Notes: a model not told the origin generated them from the letters alone. 64,000 nt of DNA from Margaritifera margaritifera (GCA_029931535.1 JAQPZY010001670.1:7564501-7628500); one strand, 5' to 3'. Shown: positions 1 through 13,507, counted from the stretch's first letter. A program made the numbers and translations.

Positions 1-3000
1 AATCTATTAATTTATAACTGGATTTGAAAAATTGGAGCACCTATGGTTGACTCTGTTGCCCAGTTCTGATGATTTTTCACACTCAGGCACATATGCAACA
101 CACGTGTACATTTTAAGTTTGAAAAAAAGAGTATGTATAGGACATTCAAACTTCAGCAATTGAAGATTGGCAAACATGCTAAGGATAGACTCCAAAAGTG
201 TCGCCGTCACCAAATTTTGTATTATGCCATTCGTAGAGTCTCTCTCTCTCTCTCTCTCACACACACATGAATATAGTCACGAGTTAAGAATCTGTACTAA
301 TCAACTTCAGGAAACAGTGGAATGATAGATGAACTGAATAATGGCAAATAGACTATTAATTATGTAAACAACCAGTTTAAATCACAGTATTTCAACACAA
401 AATGCATTCAGGCTTTTTTTTAAGCTCCTATTTCAATCCTTTGGATAGATAAGGGTTTCAGTTATTCATAACAAATCTGTAACATAAGAAAAAACAACAG
501 GACTAAAGAAATAGTGCAACAGGAATAATCCTGAATGGCTGAAGGAAAAATGATAAAACACTGAATCTTTAACATGACCATCACAGACCCAGAACCTTGA
601 TATTATTGAAATTAAATGGAATTCAATTAGGTCTAAGCTGGAATAAAGACTACCGGTACATGAAATGAGATCTAGGTCTGATCACATTCTTCTTGTTCTT
701 GAAATCTGGGACTTTCTTAATCAATCTAACCAGATGACTTCATGACTATATACCTAACCGATTACAAGCTATGAAAAAAACCAATGGATCAGTTAACAAG
801 CATTAGATCTGTATGTGCCATTTTAATATCTTTGTAAGGAGATTGTTTGGAAATAGCAGTGAGGTTATTTGTCCTCCTATGACATCAATGTAAGTGGCTA
901 CTTGCTTTTGACCTGGTACTGTAGCTACATTAATCTCAATATTCTGATTGATTTTGATATGTGCAAAAGAATGCCCCAGAATATGTTAAAAAAATTTTTT
1001 TTTTTAAATATCTTGCATACAAATTATAAGCTTTGTTTAAAGAAATAAAATGGCATCTTTGTGATACTGTGAAGTAGACTTTCTAGGCCCATATTTTGAT
1101 GGACATTATAACGGGTGTGTTTGTGTTCATTGTTCTGTTCATTAGGGATGAGCACAAACGAGAACACGAATAAAAGTTGCATGTTCTAGATGGTTACAAA
1201 AAGTGTCTTCTGTCACAAAATCATGCATGTTCTTGATTGGACTTTGAAAGTGCAGAAATGCAACACAATTTCGAGGTTTTGGATGAATAAACGCAATTGA
1301 GGAATAAAATTAACTGTTCATTTCAAAATGTTTCATTATATCATGTGTATATATGTTGCAGTGGACATATAGTGATTATGGTAACCAAAACAAACGCTCT
1401 TACGAACACTTTAATTATACGTTAATATGGGGGCCAAAATGGGCCTTTGTCTAACCTTGTTCTTTCAGGTATTTTTTTTTTTTTTTTTTTGTTTTTTCAG
1501 ATGCTGTCTGGAATGTAAATTACATTTACATGATGATGATGCATTCAAATCAAATAACAATAGCGTAGATATAAAACAATTTAATTTAATCTGCCATAGT
1601 TTCAAAATTCTACCTCAACATGGCTGGAGATACCCCAAGGGAAAACAACATAGGATAATGGGCCAGGAGAACATAAGGCTGTACACTGAGCTTTTGGGGA
1701 GCCTACACTGGTTATGTTAGCTGCTTATAGACATAAAGATAACTATGTAGCAGGTGCTGTTGAATACTGGAGAACATTGTCAGCTGATGAAATGAATTAC
1801 AGCCAAACATTTAAATAGTAGCCACCCATGAGAAAAGTCAAAATTGGCCTTTATACACAGGTGACCTCTGAACGCAGGTTCATCTTTCAAACATGGTTCT
1901 TGTACAAATACCTTTCACCAAATACTATTATAATAGTAATAATAATAATAATAATAATAATTATTATTATTATTATTATTATTTCAGGCAATTTGAATAA
2001 TTTCCTATTCAAAGAATTCACCCTATAAATGTATCGTTCATATAATCTGGTTTAAAAGGGTTTCATTCATATATTTCTTCAAGTTGTCCCTGTGTGTAGT
2101 TTTCAAGTAGTATTTACTTGCTTATATATATGGTAAGGCCAGGTAGCTACCTCAGCTGTTTGTTGCACATGGAGTCAGCTGTCTCAGAAGTTGCAGACCC
2201 AGACCAAATATCGAAAGTGTCAAGCTAGTCATTGAAAGGTCACCTTGGTTTAAAGACGTGATACATTTTAAGTTGAAACACTGTTCCCGTCATGTATTTA
2301 CTATCAACTGTGCAAAACTTGTATTCCTCAATTCTATGTTCTTGCAGAACTTGGCATAGCATTCCTTGAAAATTTTGAGCCAACAGAATATCTTACTTGT
2401 CATAGTGACTGTAGTGTTTGTCCATTATTTATTTTTAAATTTAAAAGAGTAACCTAATGATTAAACGTCTGTTACCGTTTTCATCTCGAACATGGATGAA
2501 TATTTAATGAAGACCGGTAATGCATTTTGCTCATATGGATTTATGCAGACAGTTATAATACTTTTAAAAAAAAATTCTTCTCTTTTTAAAATATTTTTAT
2601 ACTTATAATAATTACAATCCACTTATTCAACAGAAATGAGCAATGTTTTAAAGCTGAATTTGATTTTTCACATTATACACATGTCACGGGGTTCAATTTC
2701 TTCCATATTCAGGAAAATAAAAATAACTACTACGATCGTTATGGGTCCATGGCATTTATTTGTAAGCAGTATTAGAGAAAGAGGTAGACCTGAAATTACA
2801 AATTTAATATTTTTTAGTCTAGCATAACGTGAATTGCATACAAGTTACATAAGTCTTGTAGTTTCTCTTTTACCTTTTTGGAACTTAAATATAACCTGAC
2901 AATACATATATGCTAACAAATAATCAGATATGGATTGAAATTAGGCTAGAACATGTTAACAAAAACACATTTAATTATTAAAAGTTAAATGGCTGTACAT

Positions 3001-3599
3001 GATTCTGAAATAAATTTATTTCACAAAATACATACTGATACATACAAAATAAAACACCACACTAACCTGCCATATATATTGATATATGGTATGTGGTATA
3101 CATATCCATGTGAGTGACAGTGAGAATTGTTTTTATTTAGAACTATTAATATCAGTGTCACACAATATGTTTATAGACATCACCATGACCTTGAACACGA
3201 AACTATTATTATGCAGTAAACACTGATATAAATTGTTTAATAGGTCCAATGTGATACACTAAAAGCAAATTTTGGGGTAACATGAATTCTCTATTAATCT
3301 TTTCTGATGACTACAGTACAGTAATCAATGCATCCCTCCCAAAAAAAAAGGGGGGGGGGGGAGCTATAAGAATGACAATTTACCTAGAGTATTAACTTCA
3401 AAAATAAATTTCTAAGCATTGTTGTGGCTTTATTAAAATTCTTAAAATAGCAATGGTGAAATAAGTCAGTTTAAAGTTACACTGACAGATTGACTTGAGT
3501 ATGATGAATATAAGCATGATAAGACATGTTTACACATCAAATTCACATGACATGTCTTTATGTCTTTACCTAAACAATGCATTTAAAAAAAAAACAAAA
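1..3599. other. Non-coding AT-rich stretch, no gene seen
   Basis: I see no open frame with protein-like composition and no RNA gene. The stretch holds short simple repeats (a CT/CA run near 240-267, a T tract near 1470-1490, a G tract near 3350) and otherwise unstructured AT-rich sequence. It could be intergenic or intronic. Confidence 0.5.
1929..1985. repeat. (TAA)n/(TTA)n self-complementary microsatellite
   Basis: A run of TAA triplets passes directly into TTA triplets, so the two halves are reverse complements and can fold into a hairpin. The apparent poly-Ile open frame across it is a product of the repeat. Confidence 0.9.
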
Positions 3600-3830
3600 A
3601 AACTTGCACAATCGATACGCTTGAGGGACCGCTTTAAGCAGTAAGAAACAACTGTTGGGTTAGGAAACACCTGGCCAATGACCGTGGAAAGCAGGTGGCC
3701 ATTTAATACACGAATTTTATAGGGGAAATTTCATGGGAGGGGGGGGGGATTGGAATTGCCATTGAGACCAGGTGAAAGCTGTATAAAGGTGATTGTTAGG
3801 GCAGGTTTGACTATGAGAGATACAGATTAA
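3600..3830. repeat. Dispersed non-coding repeat, bivalve type
   Basis: The segment has a gapped pattern of short phrases around 'CAGGTGGCC' and 'CAGGTTTGACT', including ACCGCTTTAAGCAG and GGCAGGTTTGAC. From memory this resembles a repeat common in bivalve genomes. No coding potential is seen. The family assignment is inference. Confidence 0.35.
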
Positions 3831-4639
3831 CCTACTGGATGGACTTCTTTCTGCGAGATGGCAATGGACTCACGAATGAGGGAACAGCTAAACTGAATAA
3901 AAGTAAAAGGTTTTGTGTAATCTACACAGAAGTTGCTCAGGTACAAAACAGATTATCTATTACAGAGTCTGTTCCGACAAAATCAGAAACTGTTAAAAAT
4001 TAATTGAGCTATTAAATTTAGGACAGCAAGGTTACAACACAGATGAAAACATAATGATAAAATGTTAACAATAATACATAACAGATTCAAAAGTGAAATT
4101 AGACTATGTTATTGGTACTGATGGTTTATTTATGTTACCGAATTACTTTGTCATGAAAATAGTACCGTTGAATACATTATAACAATTTGCAAAAATTCAA
4201 TGACTTGTATAAACTGGGTTAAACCATACCATTAACACTGATGTAGAAAAAAACAGTATTCCAAAGGCTGATAAACAATTTGTGACAGTAAGACCAAATA
4301 TGTAGAGGAGAAAACAAGACACAAAAAGTGAGTAAAAATTATGTAGCACAAATTCATTACCAGAGTTGAGGTATTTCGAAGAAATATCACCATCATAATA
4401 CTTCTTGTCTACAAGAACATTGCCTGTGGCATGATGCCACATAACACACACGAAGTGTAGACACAGTCCAATTTAAAAATTTCAAAAGCACAATATTTAT
4501 CGCGGAGTGGCGGACCCTTGGTGCACAGTGCCAGTGAAGACAAAGTCTGATCATAAAATGAAAATAAACAATCATTTATATTGATAACATTGGTTGCAGG
4601 AGGTGCTATAGTCACATTTGAAATAGTTAACGTAACTTT

Positions 4640-5450
4640 AATTCTGCTACATTCTTTGTCTACACCTTTGATTAAAATACAAATAACAAACCCACTAATG
4701 CCAAAATAAGTAAAATGTTATGTTCAGCAAGGAAAGAAACAATTTGGCCAGCACTCTTAAATAATCAGCTTATCACACTACCAGTAATACCAGGTAAAGC
4801 TGCTGCTGCCTTTTTTGATAGATCAAACAAATAGTGGGGAATATTTATTAAATCCATTTCATTATTTTGTAAACGAATGATGCCTCAGTACCTCTTGAAG
4901 GAGCGTTACTGCCACTTGTTCCTCCACCACCTACTAAATCTTGTTCAAAATTTGCTATAGTTAGAACAATTGTTGAAATTATCATTGCCTTTGCTGAAGC
5001 TATAGCAGCTATTGTTGCATTCTTTTTATTTAAACAGTTGTTGTAGCCTTTCGCAAATGGTAATATTTATCCAACTTTTTTTTAATTAATCCTTTCAGTG
5101 TTTTCTCTGAAAAATCTCATTAGCTGTGTGAGATATCCAACTACCTGAGCATTTATGCTTTCAACACTTTCTAACAGATCTCATATTACAGCTTTTTTGC
5201 TGGATCAGTTTCTTTGCTGATGCCCTTTTCTTTAACTCTTCAGTGTATTTTTCATACATTTTGACATCAGGTTGAATAGATTCTTTTTTCGATTTTACAA
5301 CTTCAGTATCATTTACATAACCTCTTAAGTCTCTTTCCTTTTGTGTAATTAATACTCTTTTCACTGCAGTTGAATGTTGTACTCTTTGAATTTCTCAAAA
5401 CAATTCATCAATTTCAGATTCCATATGTCTTAATTCATTTCAAAGCTGTT
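4640..5450 (-). pseudogene. Remnant of a membrane protein of a PolB-bearing Polinton-like element (copy 1)
   Basis: Minus-strand translation in shifting frames gives, in order, a charged Lys/Glu-rich segment (about 5160-5365), a stretch of small and hydrophobic residues ending in VGGGGTSGSNAP (about 4905-4960), and a double hydrophobic segment starting AAAALPGITGSVIS and continuing to LLILALVGLLF (about 4665-4805). This order recurs on the plus strand at 52.5-53.3 kb. From memory it resembles a recurrent uncharacterised membrane protein of Polinton-like elements in cnidarians and molluscs. Function is unknown; a virion or membrane role is only a guess. Several stops and frameshifts make it a fossil. 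It probably belongs with the polymerase remnant at 7.8-8.9 kb on the same strand. Confidence 0.55.
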
Positions 5451-7799
5451 GATTTGTACCAGCAAAATCTTGCATCTCTGTTTCTTCAGGCATTTTTATT
5501 GGTTATCTGATATTAATTCTTGTTTCCAAGGGATATTTCTAGTCAGTCATGTCAACACCCATTTAACATCTCGTTTTTTCCAGTCTATTGTAGCCAGTAA
5601 TTCCTTTTCAGTATGGCCTGCTATAGTTCTTAGTGCTAGACACTCACATGCACACACACACAAAGAAAAAAAAAACTGCAGAGTTCAGATAAAACACACT
5701 GGATTACTTGAATGACAGATTGTGAGAAGAAGGTTTGGTGGCTAAAATTTTACACAACCTTTAATATGTATCGACTTACCCAGACAATAATGTAAAACTT
5801 GAAGAAAAAAAAGCAAGTCAACCTAAACTTAATGATTTCAACCAACCTTCTAATCATCAAGTAAAACACGAGCATATACTCATAGCACTTATGATAGGTG
5901 TTAGTGTGTATTTTGCTGACAAGTTTTTAAGTTTTTGTGGGTAACTGTTCCGAAGCAATGTTTTTTTTTTTTTTTTTTTTTTTTTTTGTAATTCCATCTC
6001 AATAAATATTAAAGATGTCAGTGTACTATAAATATATAACTCCTTATAGACGGGAAAATAGACCACAAGGAATTAAATACTGTAATCCAACACAACTTTG
6101 CATCACATACACTCCAAACCTCAGTAGACATGAACAGACTTGACAAATGCCACTTTCAAAGCTAAATCCAAACTGAGATATCTCCACATACATGTATCAT
6201 GATTATGCTGCCTGTTTTCTTGGTGTCGTTTAATATGAAGTTAAAGGAGATGCTGATAATTTGGGTTGAATGCTCGTGAAATAAAATCACTACATAATAC
6301 AGAAATGATGATCTTTTCAAGCTGAATGAGTAGAACATTTTCGTGAAATACAAAGATGTGTTGTTACCTGTATCGGTTGGGAAAAATAGGATTTATTAAG
6401 GCATTACGAATGATAAATTGAGAATGTTACGATCAGGGGCAGGTAATGCGGCAAATACTGGTACTGAAGTTATATATTTTATGCATGGACAGAAGTTTAG
6501 AATACCGCATGACTTTCAGATTCTAACGGTTCATTGCCCACCACTATGTTCCTGTGATCGTCCTCGTGATTTCAGATTTAAAAGAAGATTTGTGAAGTGG
6601 TAGAAAGTAGTCATCAAGACTTTACACTGGAAATGTTTTATCTGCAGTATGATAGGATTAGTTCAAAATAAATTGCTCAGCCGGTAATGATAAATCCTGA
6701 AAAGGAATTGCTTTCTTTTATGACTACATTACTAGAGAGAAAGTTATAGACACATCAGCAAATACAGCTTGAACGAATTCCAAACTTCATTCACACAGAT
6801 CGAGCTTAAAGGGTATTTGATACTACGGAAGAACGGTGGAGAATATGGATGCTATGCTGAAAAGATGTATAGCTCAGAAATATAAACAAAAAAAAAAAAT
6901 CTAAGTTATTATAAAGCTCCCAATATCCGTTATTCCCATGGTTTTCAATTCATTTAACAGTTTGCAAAAGCCACAAAGTATTTGTTTGATGAGCAACACA
7001 AGCACATATAAATTAGTAACGTAAGTGTTATCAGTTTTTACACTGATAACCATTGTATCTGGTTTGATTTGTGAAGTACGCATAGATGGATTGTGTGGTA
7101 GTGGTCTAAATTTGCTAACGTGGAACAAGGTATTCACTTTCAAATCAACAGAAAAGAAAATGATGTTCACAAAATATATATTTATTTTGTCTGATGATTA
7201 GGTAAACATTCAAATCTATCAACGACAAAAAAATAAAAATAAAACTTCTGCAATGGAAATTGTTCTTGAAGAAAACCTTGTTATTCTGGATGAAATGTAA
7301 GTACAAATTGTTGATACTTTGAGGCATAACAAAATTAATGAACTTTAAATGAGACTTGAGTATCTCTTTGACTCTATAGAGTTCTGTACCATAGGTACAT
7401 ATTGCCTATGGCATTCTCATGGTGAAAGCAAACATTGCATTCTGCACGATTACATGTCCATACGGTAATGTTTTTACGTTGCTAACCAAAAATTGCTCTC
7501 CATCATATGCAGAAAATGTTACGTTTAACATTTTAATGTTGAACATTTCATGATTGTGTGATTTGAGTAAAATCATTTCCTAGAATTTTCCTTGTGATTA
7601 AATTAGCAATCTTCATACATTTCGAATTTGACTTTCTTTTCGATAACACTTTTTAAAAAAATTTTTTTTATAATTTTTATTGCAAACCCTATTTTCATCT
7701 AAAAAAGTCCTAAATAAATAAAGTTTTGATCTTAGCCCACATAACTTTCTAACTGAAACATCATTCAGCTCATCCTTGGAAAGCACGGAAACTTTCTAT
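5451..7799. other. No gene recognised
   Basis: AT-rich sequence with a T tract at about 5960-5987. Short open frames here lack recognisable motifs. As it lies between two minus-strand remnants of one element type, it may contain more of that element decayed beyond recognition. Confidence 0.4.
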
Positions 7800-8905
7800 T
7801 TATTTATTCTAAACCAAATATGTTCTCTTTGGAAAATTCAGTAGTGTCCTTCACCTTGATGACATTTTTCATGTAATTGCAAAAGTGTTCTGTCTCAGCA
7901 TGAATGCATAAAGAATTAGTATTAGTCTTTAACAGTTATGTCACCGTATTTGTTTTCAACTTGTAGTAAATTCATCAACCATTTGGATAGCTCTGACACT
8001 GTAAATCCATCGTAAATTGGTCTGGTTAATTTTATTTTCTTGTTTTTCAGACCGACTAACACTAATTCATCGTCAGTAATTGTTCTCCAGGCGATGATTA
8101 ATCTTTCTGAAATTTGATAATGTTGTTTTTTCCCTACATATGTTAACCGTTCTTTTCCTGAGATTTTCTATCTGTTTACCAAAGACACTGTTGGTCATCA
8201 TTTTGAAGAGGAAAAAAGAAAAAAATGTTTGAAAATAATGTGTTCGTCGTTGTCTCAGATTTTTAATCTATTCAGTTTTCGATTAAAGCCATCGTTATTG
8301 TTCAGACAAGACAGCTCTGTATCTTTTTTTTAAGTTTTCAACCCAATTATATGTAAAGCTCCTAATTTCTGTAGTGAATAACGTATTTCTCTTTGTTATT
8401 AAATGTACATAACAGTTTGCTACTGTTGGTTTTGTACCCTTGTAATCATCAATCAACTTATTTTGCATGGGAATTAAATCATTTTTATCTGGAATTAATT
8501 TATCTGGAGTTTACGGGCAATCCTTAAAATAGTCATTCAAGTGTAATGGAATCTCAGAATCCACTTGTAAAATGCAACCGATATGATAGTCATATGGTTT
8601 TTCTAACATATATTTTTGGCCCATCTAATTTAGTCATTAGGTGCGCATCTATAGTCTTTTTGCGGGCATGTATTCATACATACATTCCTAAAGTTCTAAA
8701 AAAAAATGTCATATAGCTTCAATGGGTCTTTCTTACTTAAAATAGTCAGGTTGATCTATGTTATCAGCTTGAAATGTTCTATGAGATCATGTAGATACTG
8801 ATAAACGTCATTTGATATGTATTCATCGTTAAGTGTTGAGTAAAACTTTTCAGTGGGGTACATAGCTGTTTAATCAAATCTTTCAAAGCTATACCTTTAT
8901 TCGTA
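7800..8905 (-). pseudogene. Type B DNA polymerase palm-domain remnant (second Polinton-like lineage)
   Basis: The minus strand encodes, across several frames, pieces that line up in order with the C-terminal half of protein-primed family B DNA polymerases of Polinton-like elements. About 8470-8600 matches the region before the fingers (YHIGCILQVDSE). About 8155-8203 holds motif B as NSVFGKQIENLRKR. About 7979-8020 reads PIYDGFTVSELSKW. About 7810-7930 is the motif C region, where the expected DTDS reads NTNS, so both aspartates are asparagine. Many stops and frameshifts make it inactive. It is clearly a different lineage from the polymerase at 28.6-32.0 kb. The matching N-terminal half is found at 42.1-43.6 kb on the other strand. 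Alignment is from memory of the family. Confidence 0.65.
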
Positions 8906-8922
8906 TGGGTAATTGTCTCTTA

Positions 8923-8924
<2 letters not shown>

Positions 8925-9020
<96 letters not shown>
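8925..9020. repeat. (AT)n microsatellite
   Basis: About 95 bp of pure alternating AT, lying inside the polymerase-type remnant. Confidence 0.97.
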
Positions 9021-9024
9021 TGTT

Positions 9025-9330
9025 TCTTTAACTGTTGTTTCTTTTCCTTCGTTCATGAACATATCAGCAATGCAATCCTTGCTGTATGAAATATATTTCT
9101 TATTTTTGTTTGTTATCATTTTTTCTCCTGATCTGGACCATGTCTTGTAGCAAATATGTATATACTCAACTCGCTCTACCACTTGGATTGGACGTTTTCT
9201 AAGTCTAGCTTTACAACTGCAGAACCAAATTGTGTAAATTTTCTACTGATTATCTTCTTCAGATATGGTTCGGTGTCAATGACAAATTCATACACATCTT
9301 CATTGTTACCGCTGCAAAATCAATACTTAT
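9025..9330 (-). pseudogene. Coding-like debris upstream of the polymerase palm remnant
   Basis: In one minus frame about 9185-9310 reads as protein-like sequence including DVYEFVIDTEPYLKK and FTQFGSAVVKLDLENVQ. A stop follows, and the same frame then resumes with HGPDQEKK. I do not recognise the domain. Its strand and position next to the polymerase remnant suggest it belongs to the same fossil element. Confidence 0.4.
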
Positions 9331-9522
9331 TTAAATTTATTGTAAATGAATCTCTAACTCTTTTAGAAATAATTATGCTTAAACTTATCTTATTCATACG
9401 TCTCCATTTTTTTCTAGATAGAACACATATTAAAGAGGTTTGTAATATAGTCTAGCTTGTTTTGCTATTGTTTTATCGATTATAGAAGTCTTCATTTCGA
9501 TTTATTTAGAAAAGAAAAATTT

Positions 9523-9525
<3 letters not shown>

Positions 9526-9586
<61 letters not shown>
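9526..9586. repeat. (AT)n microsatellite
   Basis: About 60 bp of alternating AT. Confidence 0.95.
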
Positions 9587-9590
<4 letters not shown>

Positions 9591-9639
9591 TTAACTACAG
9601 TTATTCTATATATCTTTCTCTTTTATGCACGTATATTTA

Positions 9640-9800
9640 AATATTAAACCTTTGAGCTTCATCATAAATTTTAGCAAAATCCCATCTGCACTCTCTGGTC
9701 TTTGAATCCCAAAGGGACAGTCCTCTGTGAAATTCGGGCAAACCTGACCGCACTCAGGGGTATAATGCATCGCCCATTCTTATGGTGAATTGGGGGGGGG
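9640..9800 (-). pseudogene. Cys-rich coding-like debris
   Basis: The minus strand reads YTPECGQVCPNF followed by EDCPFGIQRPES, a compact cysteine-containing segment with coding-like composition. It is not recognised. It is collinear with, and upstream of, the polymerase remnant, so it may be an N-terminal or neighbouring gene of the same element. Confidence 0.35.
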
Positions 9801-12029
9801 GGCTGTCTTTTTTGTTCTTACGTCTAATTAATCGGGACTTCGCCGAATCTTTTCAATTACGTGGTTGAATATTGGTATTTTATATACGTATTTTTTAAAT
9901 CAAATATCCCTTTAGAAACAAGCAAGCTCTTTTGGATATTCTTTTAAACATGGAAGATACAATTTAATAATTTATTTCATTTTTTTAACTTTTTAAATTT
10001 TCTTATTCGTTGTGTAGATTCTTTTTAAAAACACCGAAACATATTCTAGATTTGGCAGGCTATTACTTCAATATATTTACTATTAGAGCTAATGTACATG
10101 TTCGCTTTAGCTATACTACTTATTCTCTTAATTCAAAGCCACATTTTTAGCATTTATTTTAGTAAGATTTCAAATCAGTTGCGGCAAGATAATTTTTTAA
10201 AACTCTGTACAGTATATTTTGAAATAGCAGAGAGCAACATTACCACGTAATGCAAGAGTATATTGTTTGAAACTACATTAGAATCAATTTGACAGCCTTT
10301 CTAATGGTTCAGACCAGCGCCTATACTCTATAGTAAAATATTTCACAAAAATAACTTCTGTAATGTATCGGCGACTACATTTTATATCTCATCTAAATTA
10401 ATTTTACATTTTACTAATTGTGCAAACAATAGAAGAGAGTACAATTTTAGTGAATAATGCCTTTCTGCAACCGGAAGCAAAAAATCTGTCATTCATAAGT
10501 GGCATTCATAAAATGATTGTCGGTTGTATTGGTAAGGAGCCAAACCTAAAGGTATTTTATATACCCGGAAAATTCTAGCAGACGACTCGGTATTTACTTC
10601 TACTTGGATGTGTTCCAAAGGAGTCTCCCATTACGCAATTTTTAAATAAAAATAAAAAATAAAAAATGGTGCAGAAATGCCGTCATCTACAAAGGAGAGG
10701 TGTTCCTAAAGAACATCTTATCACAACATGAGATGGTAATACACACAAATATATGAGTGGCTCTGCATATCAATGTCCAAGAGTCACCAATGTCATACTA
10801 CTATCCAGCAACACGGCGTATTTTTGTTTTTAAACAAATATGAGTTGTTCTGAATATCAACGTGTAAGACCGCACCAATGTAATCTAAAGTCCAGCAGTG
10901 CCCTGTTTGTTTGTTTGTTTTTGTTGGAGGGGGGTATTTGTTTTCATAATGCCTGACACCTGTCCTCTCCCCTTCAATTTGTATTCCTAATGTTCTCGTC
11001 TCCAAAGTAGAGGTTTTAGGAGTCCAGGGACGGGGAGAGGGAGGGGGATGAGGGGATATGTTTGAGACAAAAAATGAATGACTGTCTTGTTAAATCAGGT
11101 TGACTGCTCCAGCTTCTGCTGTTCATTGTGTAATACAGCACTTGTGTAAAATACAGTCCAGGGACCTGAATAATGTTTGTTTTGAAAAATATGAGTGCTG
11201 TAGAAATGTTCTCGGTTATAAAACACTGTATACTAATATTGTTCTAGGGCCTTCTGTTAGTCTATAGATTCAGCTATGAACCCGAGAGAACATCAACCAA
11301 TAATCTGATAACGTAATAGCATCTGTGATTGAACTTGAGTTGCTGAATTGCATGCGGGGTACTTTATCTTTATGCCATCTCATGCCTTAAATGTAAAGAA
11401 AAAAAAACCCCCATCATAAACGAACTCTGGGGGCTGAGTGAGCTTATATGGAGTTGGGAAAGAGGGAGGGTGGAGAACCAATATAAAAAGCAGATGCATT
11501 CGTAATTCCATAAGACACAATAGTAAGTAATGAAAAGTGACTATTATGTGTATGAAAACCTTGGAAGCAAAGACATTCATGACACAGGAAATGATAAGCA
11601 GCAATTTCGAGTATGTAAGGTGTCTAAGGCCAGAAGCAACAACAAGGAATTTCTTAACGCAGGAACTATGCCGTCATTCCTTCTGTTGTGTGAAACTATG
11701 TATTCACCCCAAACAAAATAATAGCACAAGAGAATTCCTGCTGCTTTGTACTTGTAACCTAATTGCAAATGATGTGTACAAATTCCTGTTGGGCTTCAGC
11801 AGCTTTATTTTATCATGGTCTATTCCTGAAAAAAATGGACACAATTTGAATTTTTAAATAGGGCTGTATACACATACTGTGATGGATTATCGCCAGCAAA
11901 CAAACGACTTAAAATAGTGTTGTTGTCGTAAGTTGTACATCTCCCTTTTAAATAGATAAATGGCGTAATATCTTCGTTTCTATCTCGTGTTCTCATAATC
12001 ACCCTTATTTATTTCTTATTCTGAAACTT
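9801..12029. other. No gene recognised
   Basis: Non-coding sequence with short G-rich runs (near 9793, 10927 and 11030-11050). Short open frames overlap on both strands near 11.4-11.9 kb but show no domain, repeat or consistent coding bias. Confidence 0.4.
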
Positions 12030-12190
12030 AATTCAGTAGTTGTCTTTCAGAATCTGAATGTCATATGTTCAAGTCCCACCTTAGATATTCTTATTGTTGC
12101 GCTCCCTAGTCAGGCACTTAACCTTGCTCACTCCAACTATAAATGAATACCTGCTTCCGTTGGGGAGTGAGTGGGGGTGGGGTGGACCTG
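12030..12190 (+). mobile_element. Degenerate tRNA-derived SINE-like segment
   Basis: A box B-like GTTCAAGTCCC (about 12068-12080) is followed by CAGGCACTTAACCTTGCTCA and a 'taaatgaatacctg' segment. This order of a tRNA box B, then a 'GGCACTTAACC' motif, then 'AAATGAGTACCTG' is typical of tRNA-derived SINEs in many marine animals. Box A is not clear. Family assignment is from memory. Confidence 0.45.
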
Positions 12191-12283
12191 TGTGGACTGG
12201 CATCAATTTTATTTGGTTTCATGTACTTACAGTCACTTCACGCAGTGGAAGATAGGGGCACTATGCGGTCTTGCAAGCCAAAC

Positions 12284-12346
<63 letters not shown>
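12284..12346. repeat. (TG)n microsatellite
   Basis: About 60 bp of uninterrupted TG. Confidence 0.96.
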
Positions 12347-12347
<1 letters not shown>

Positions 12348-12349
12348 CA

Positions 12350-13353
12350 TTTGGTGTACTGTAAAGTGTAAGAAAGTGCGAGAAATCACTGTCGTGCAAG
12401 AAAGGGCTCGTATCGTTTTTACATTTTAATTTGTTGGACTTTCAAAACAGCTGCTAATCTTAGATGACTATTTAAAGTCGCAGACAAAATTGTTTACCTT
12501 AAACTTGGTATAAATCAAGTTGAATAAATATAAATAACACAATAAATAAATATTAATAACCCAATAAAGACACATTTACAGCAAATTTACTTCCAATCGT
12601 AATTAGGTGTTTTAAAAAAGGAAATGTTGGGATTTATAAAGGTCTAATTTCTTTTTCCATGCTAGATTCATACAACTCGTATTCAATTGATTGTAAGGTT
12701 ATTCACTGACTTCGTCGATTAAAATCTATTATTAATTTTAGCCATTAGCATAATTACTAATCTAATGTTCACAGTCCTTGCAGAGAACCCGCATACATTA
12801 AGTCAGCAATCTGCTCTGTGTGTAATTGAATTACCTGGCCGGTATCAAATTCACCTGTAATTATCTCCAGCTTGCAGGTCATAGCTATCAAATTTTATTG
12901 CTTTCATAAAAGTTATCGAGGTAAAATAAAACATGGCTCCAATAAGTCGAGAGTCTTGCACGTTAGAGAGAGCGCTTGAAGTCCCACTTCAGTCTCCTCG
13001 AGCGAACCATCTATTAACCAGATCACTTGTAAATTGTCTTTACTGAAATTCCGAACCTCCTATCATTTTAAATGTCCCAAATATTATATTGTGTTAACAA
13101 ATACTGAGCACATTCATTAGATATGTAAACATTTCAATTGATAAAAGGACGAGTAAAATCACTTTTTATAAAATTTAGAATCTTAGCATTGTTACCTGTT
13201 ATCTTTTAAAACTACATGTTTACGTCTATTTGGAAGGATTTATTTTCCTAATTTTTTTCTTCTTCTTTTTCGTTGCAATTTTCTGTGTTTACATTTTTGG
13301 AACTGTGCCTCTGGTCGGCACTATATAGCTAATAATATGCTGAAGTGCCGTAA

Positions 13354-13355
<2 letters not shown>
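12350..13355. other. No gene recognised
   Basis: AT-rich sequence without open frames or repeats of note. Confidence 0.4.
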
Positions 13356-13356
<1 letters not shown>

Positions 13357-13436
<80 letters not shown>

Positions 13437-13499
13437 CACATACATACATACATACATACATACATACATACATACATACATACATACATACATACATAC
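13357..13499. repeat. Compound microsatellite (TC)n-(TA)n-(CATA)n
   Basis: Three simple repeats join end to end: TC to about 13412, TA to about 13434, then CATA to 13499. The reading frame through it, with poly Ser-Leu and Tyr-Ile-His-Thr, is spurious. Confidence 0.97.
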
Positions 13500-13507
13500 T
13501 CTTTGAA

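Noticed and set aside
2636..2827. 63-codon ORF as a gene
   Set aside because: Low-complexity hydrophobic frame in AT-rich sequence with no conservation clues.
6418..6603. 61-codon plus-strand ORF with Cys-Pro-Pro-Leu-Cys
   Set aside because: Protein-like at first glance, but too short, with no motif and no neighbouring coding signal on that strand.
8926..9182. Open frame with a long Tyr-Ile run
   Set aside because: The Tyr-Ile run is translation of an AT microsatellite; only the flanking part is coding-like debris.
12143..12364. Open frame ending in Cys-Val repeats
   Set aside because: Created by a TG microsatellite; upstream sequence is SINE-like, not coding.
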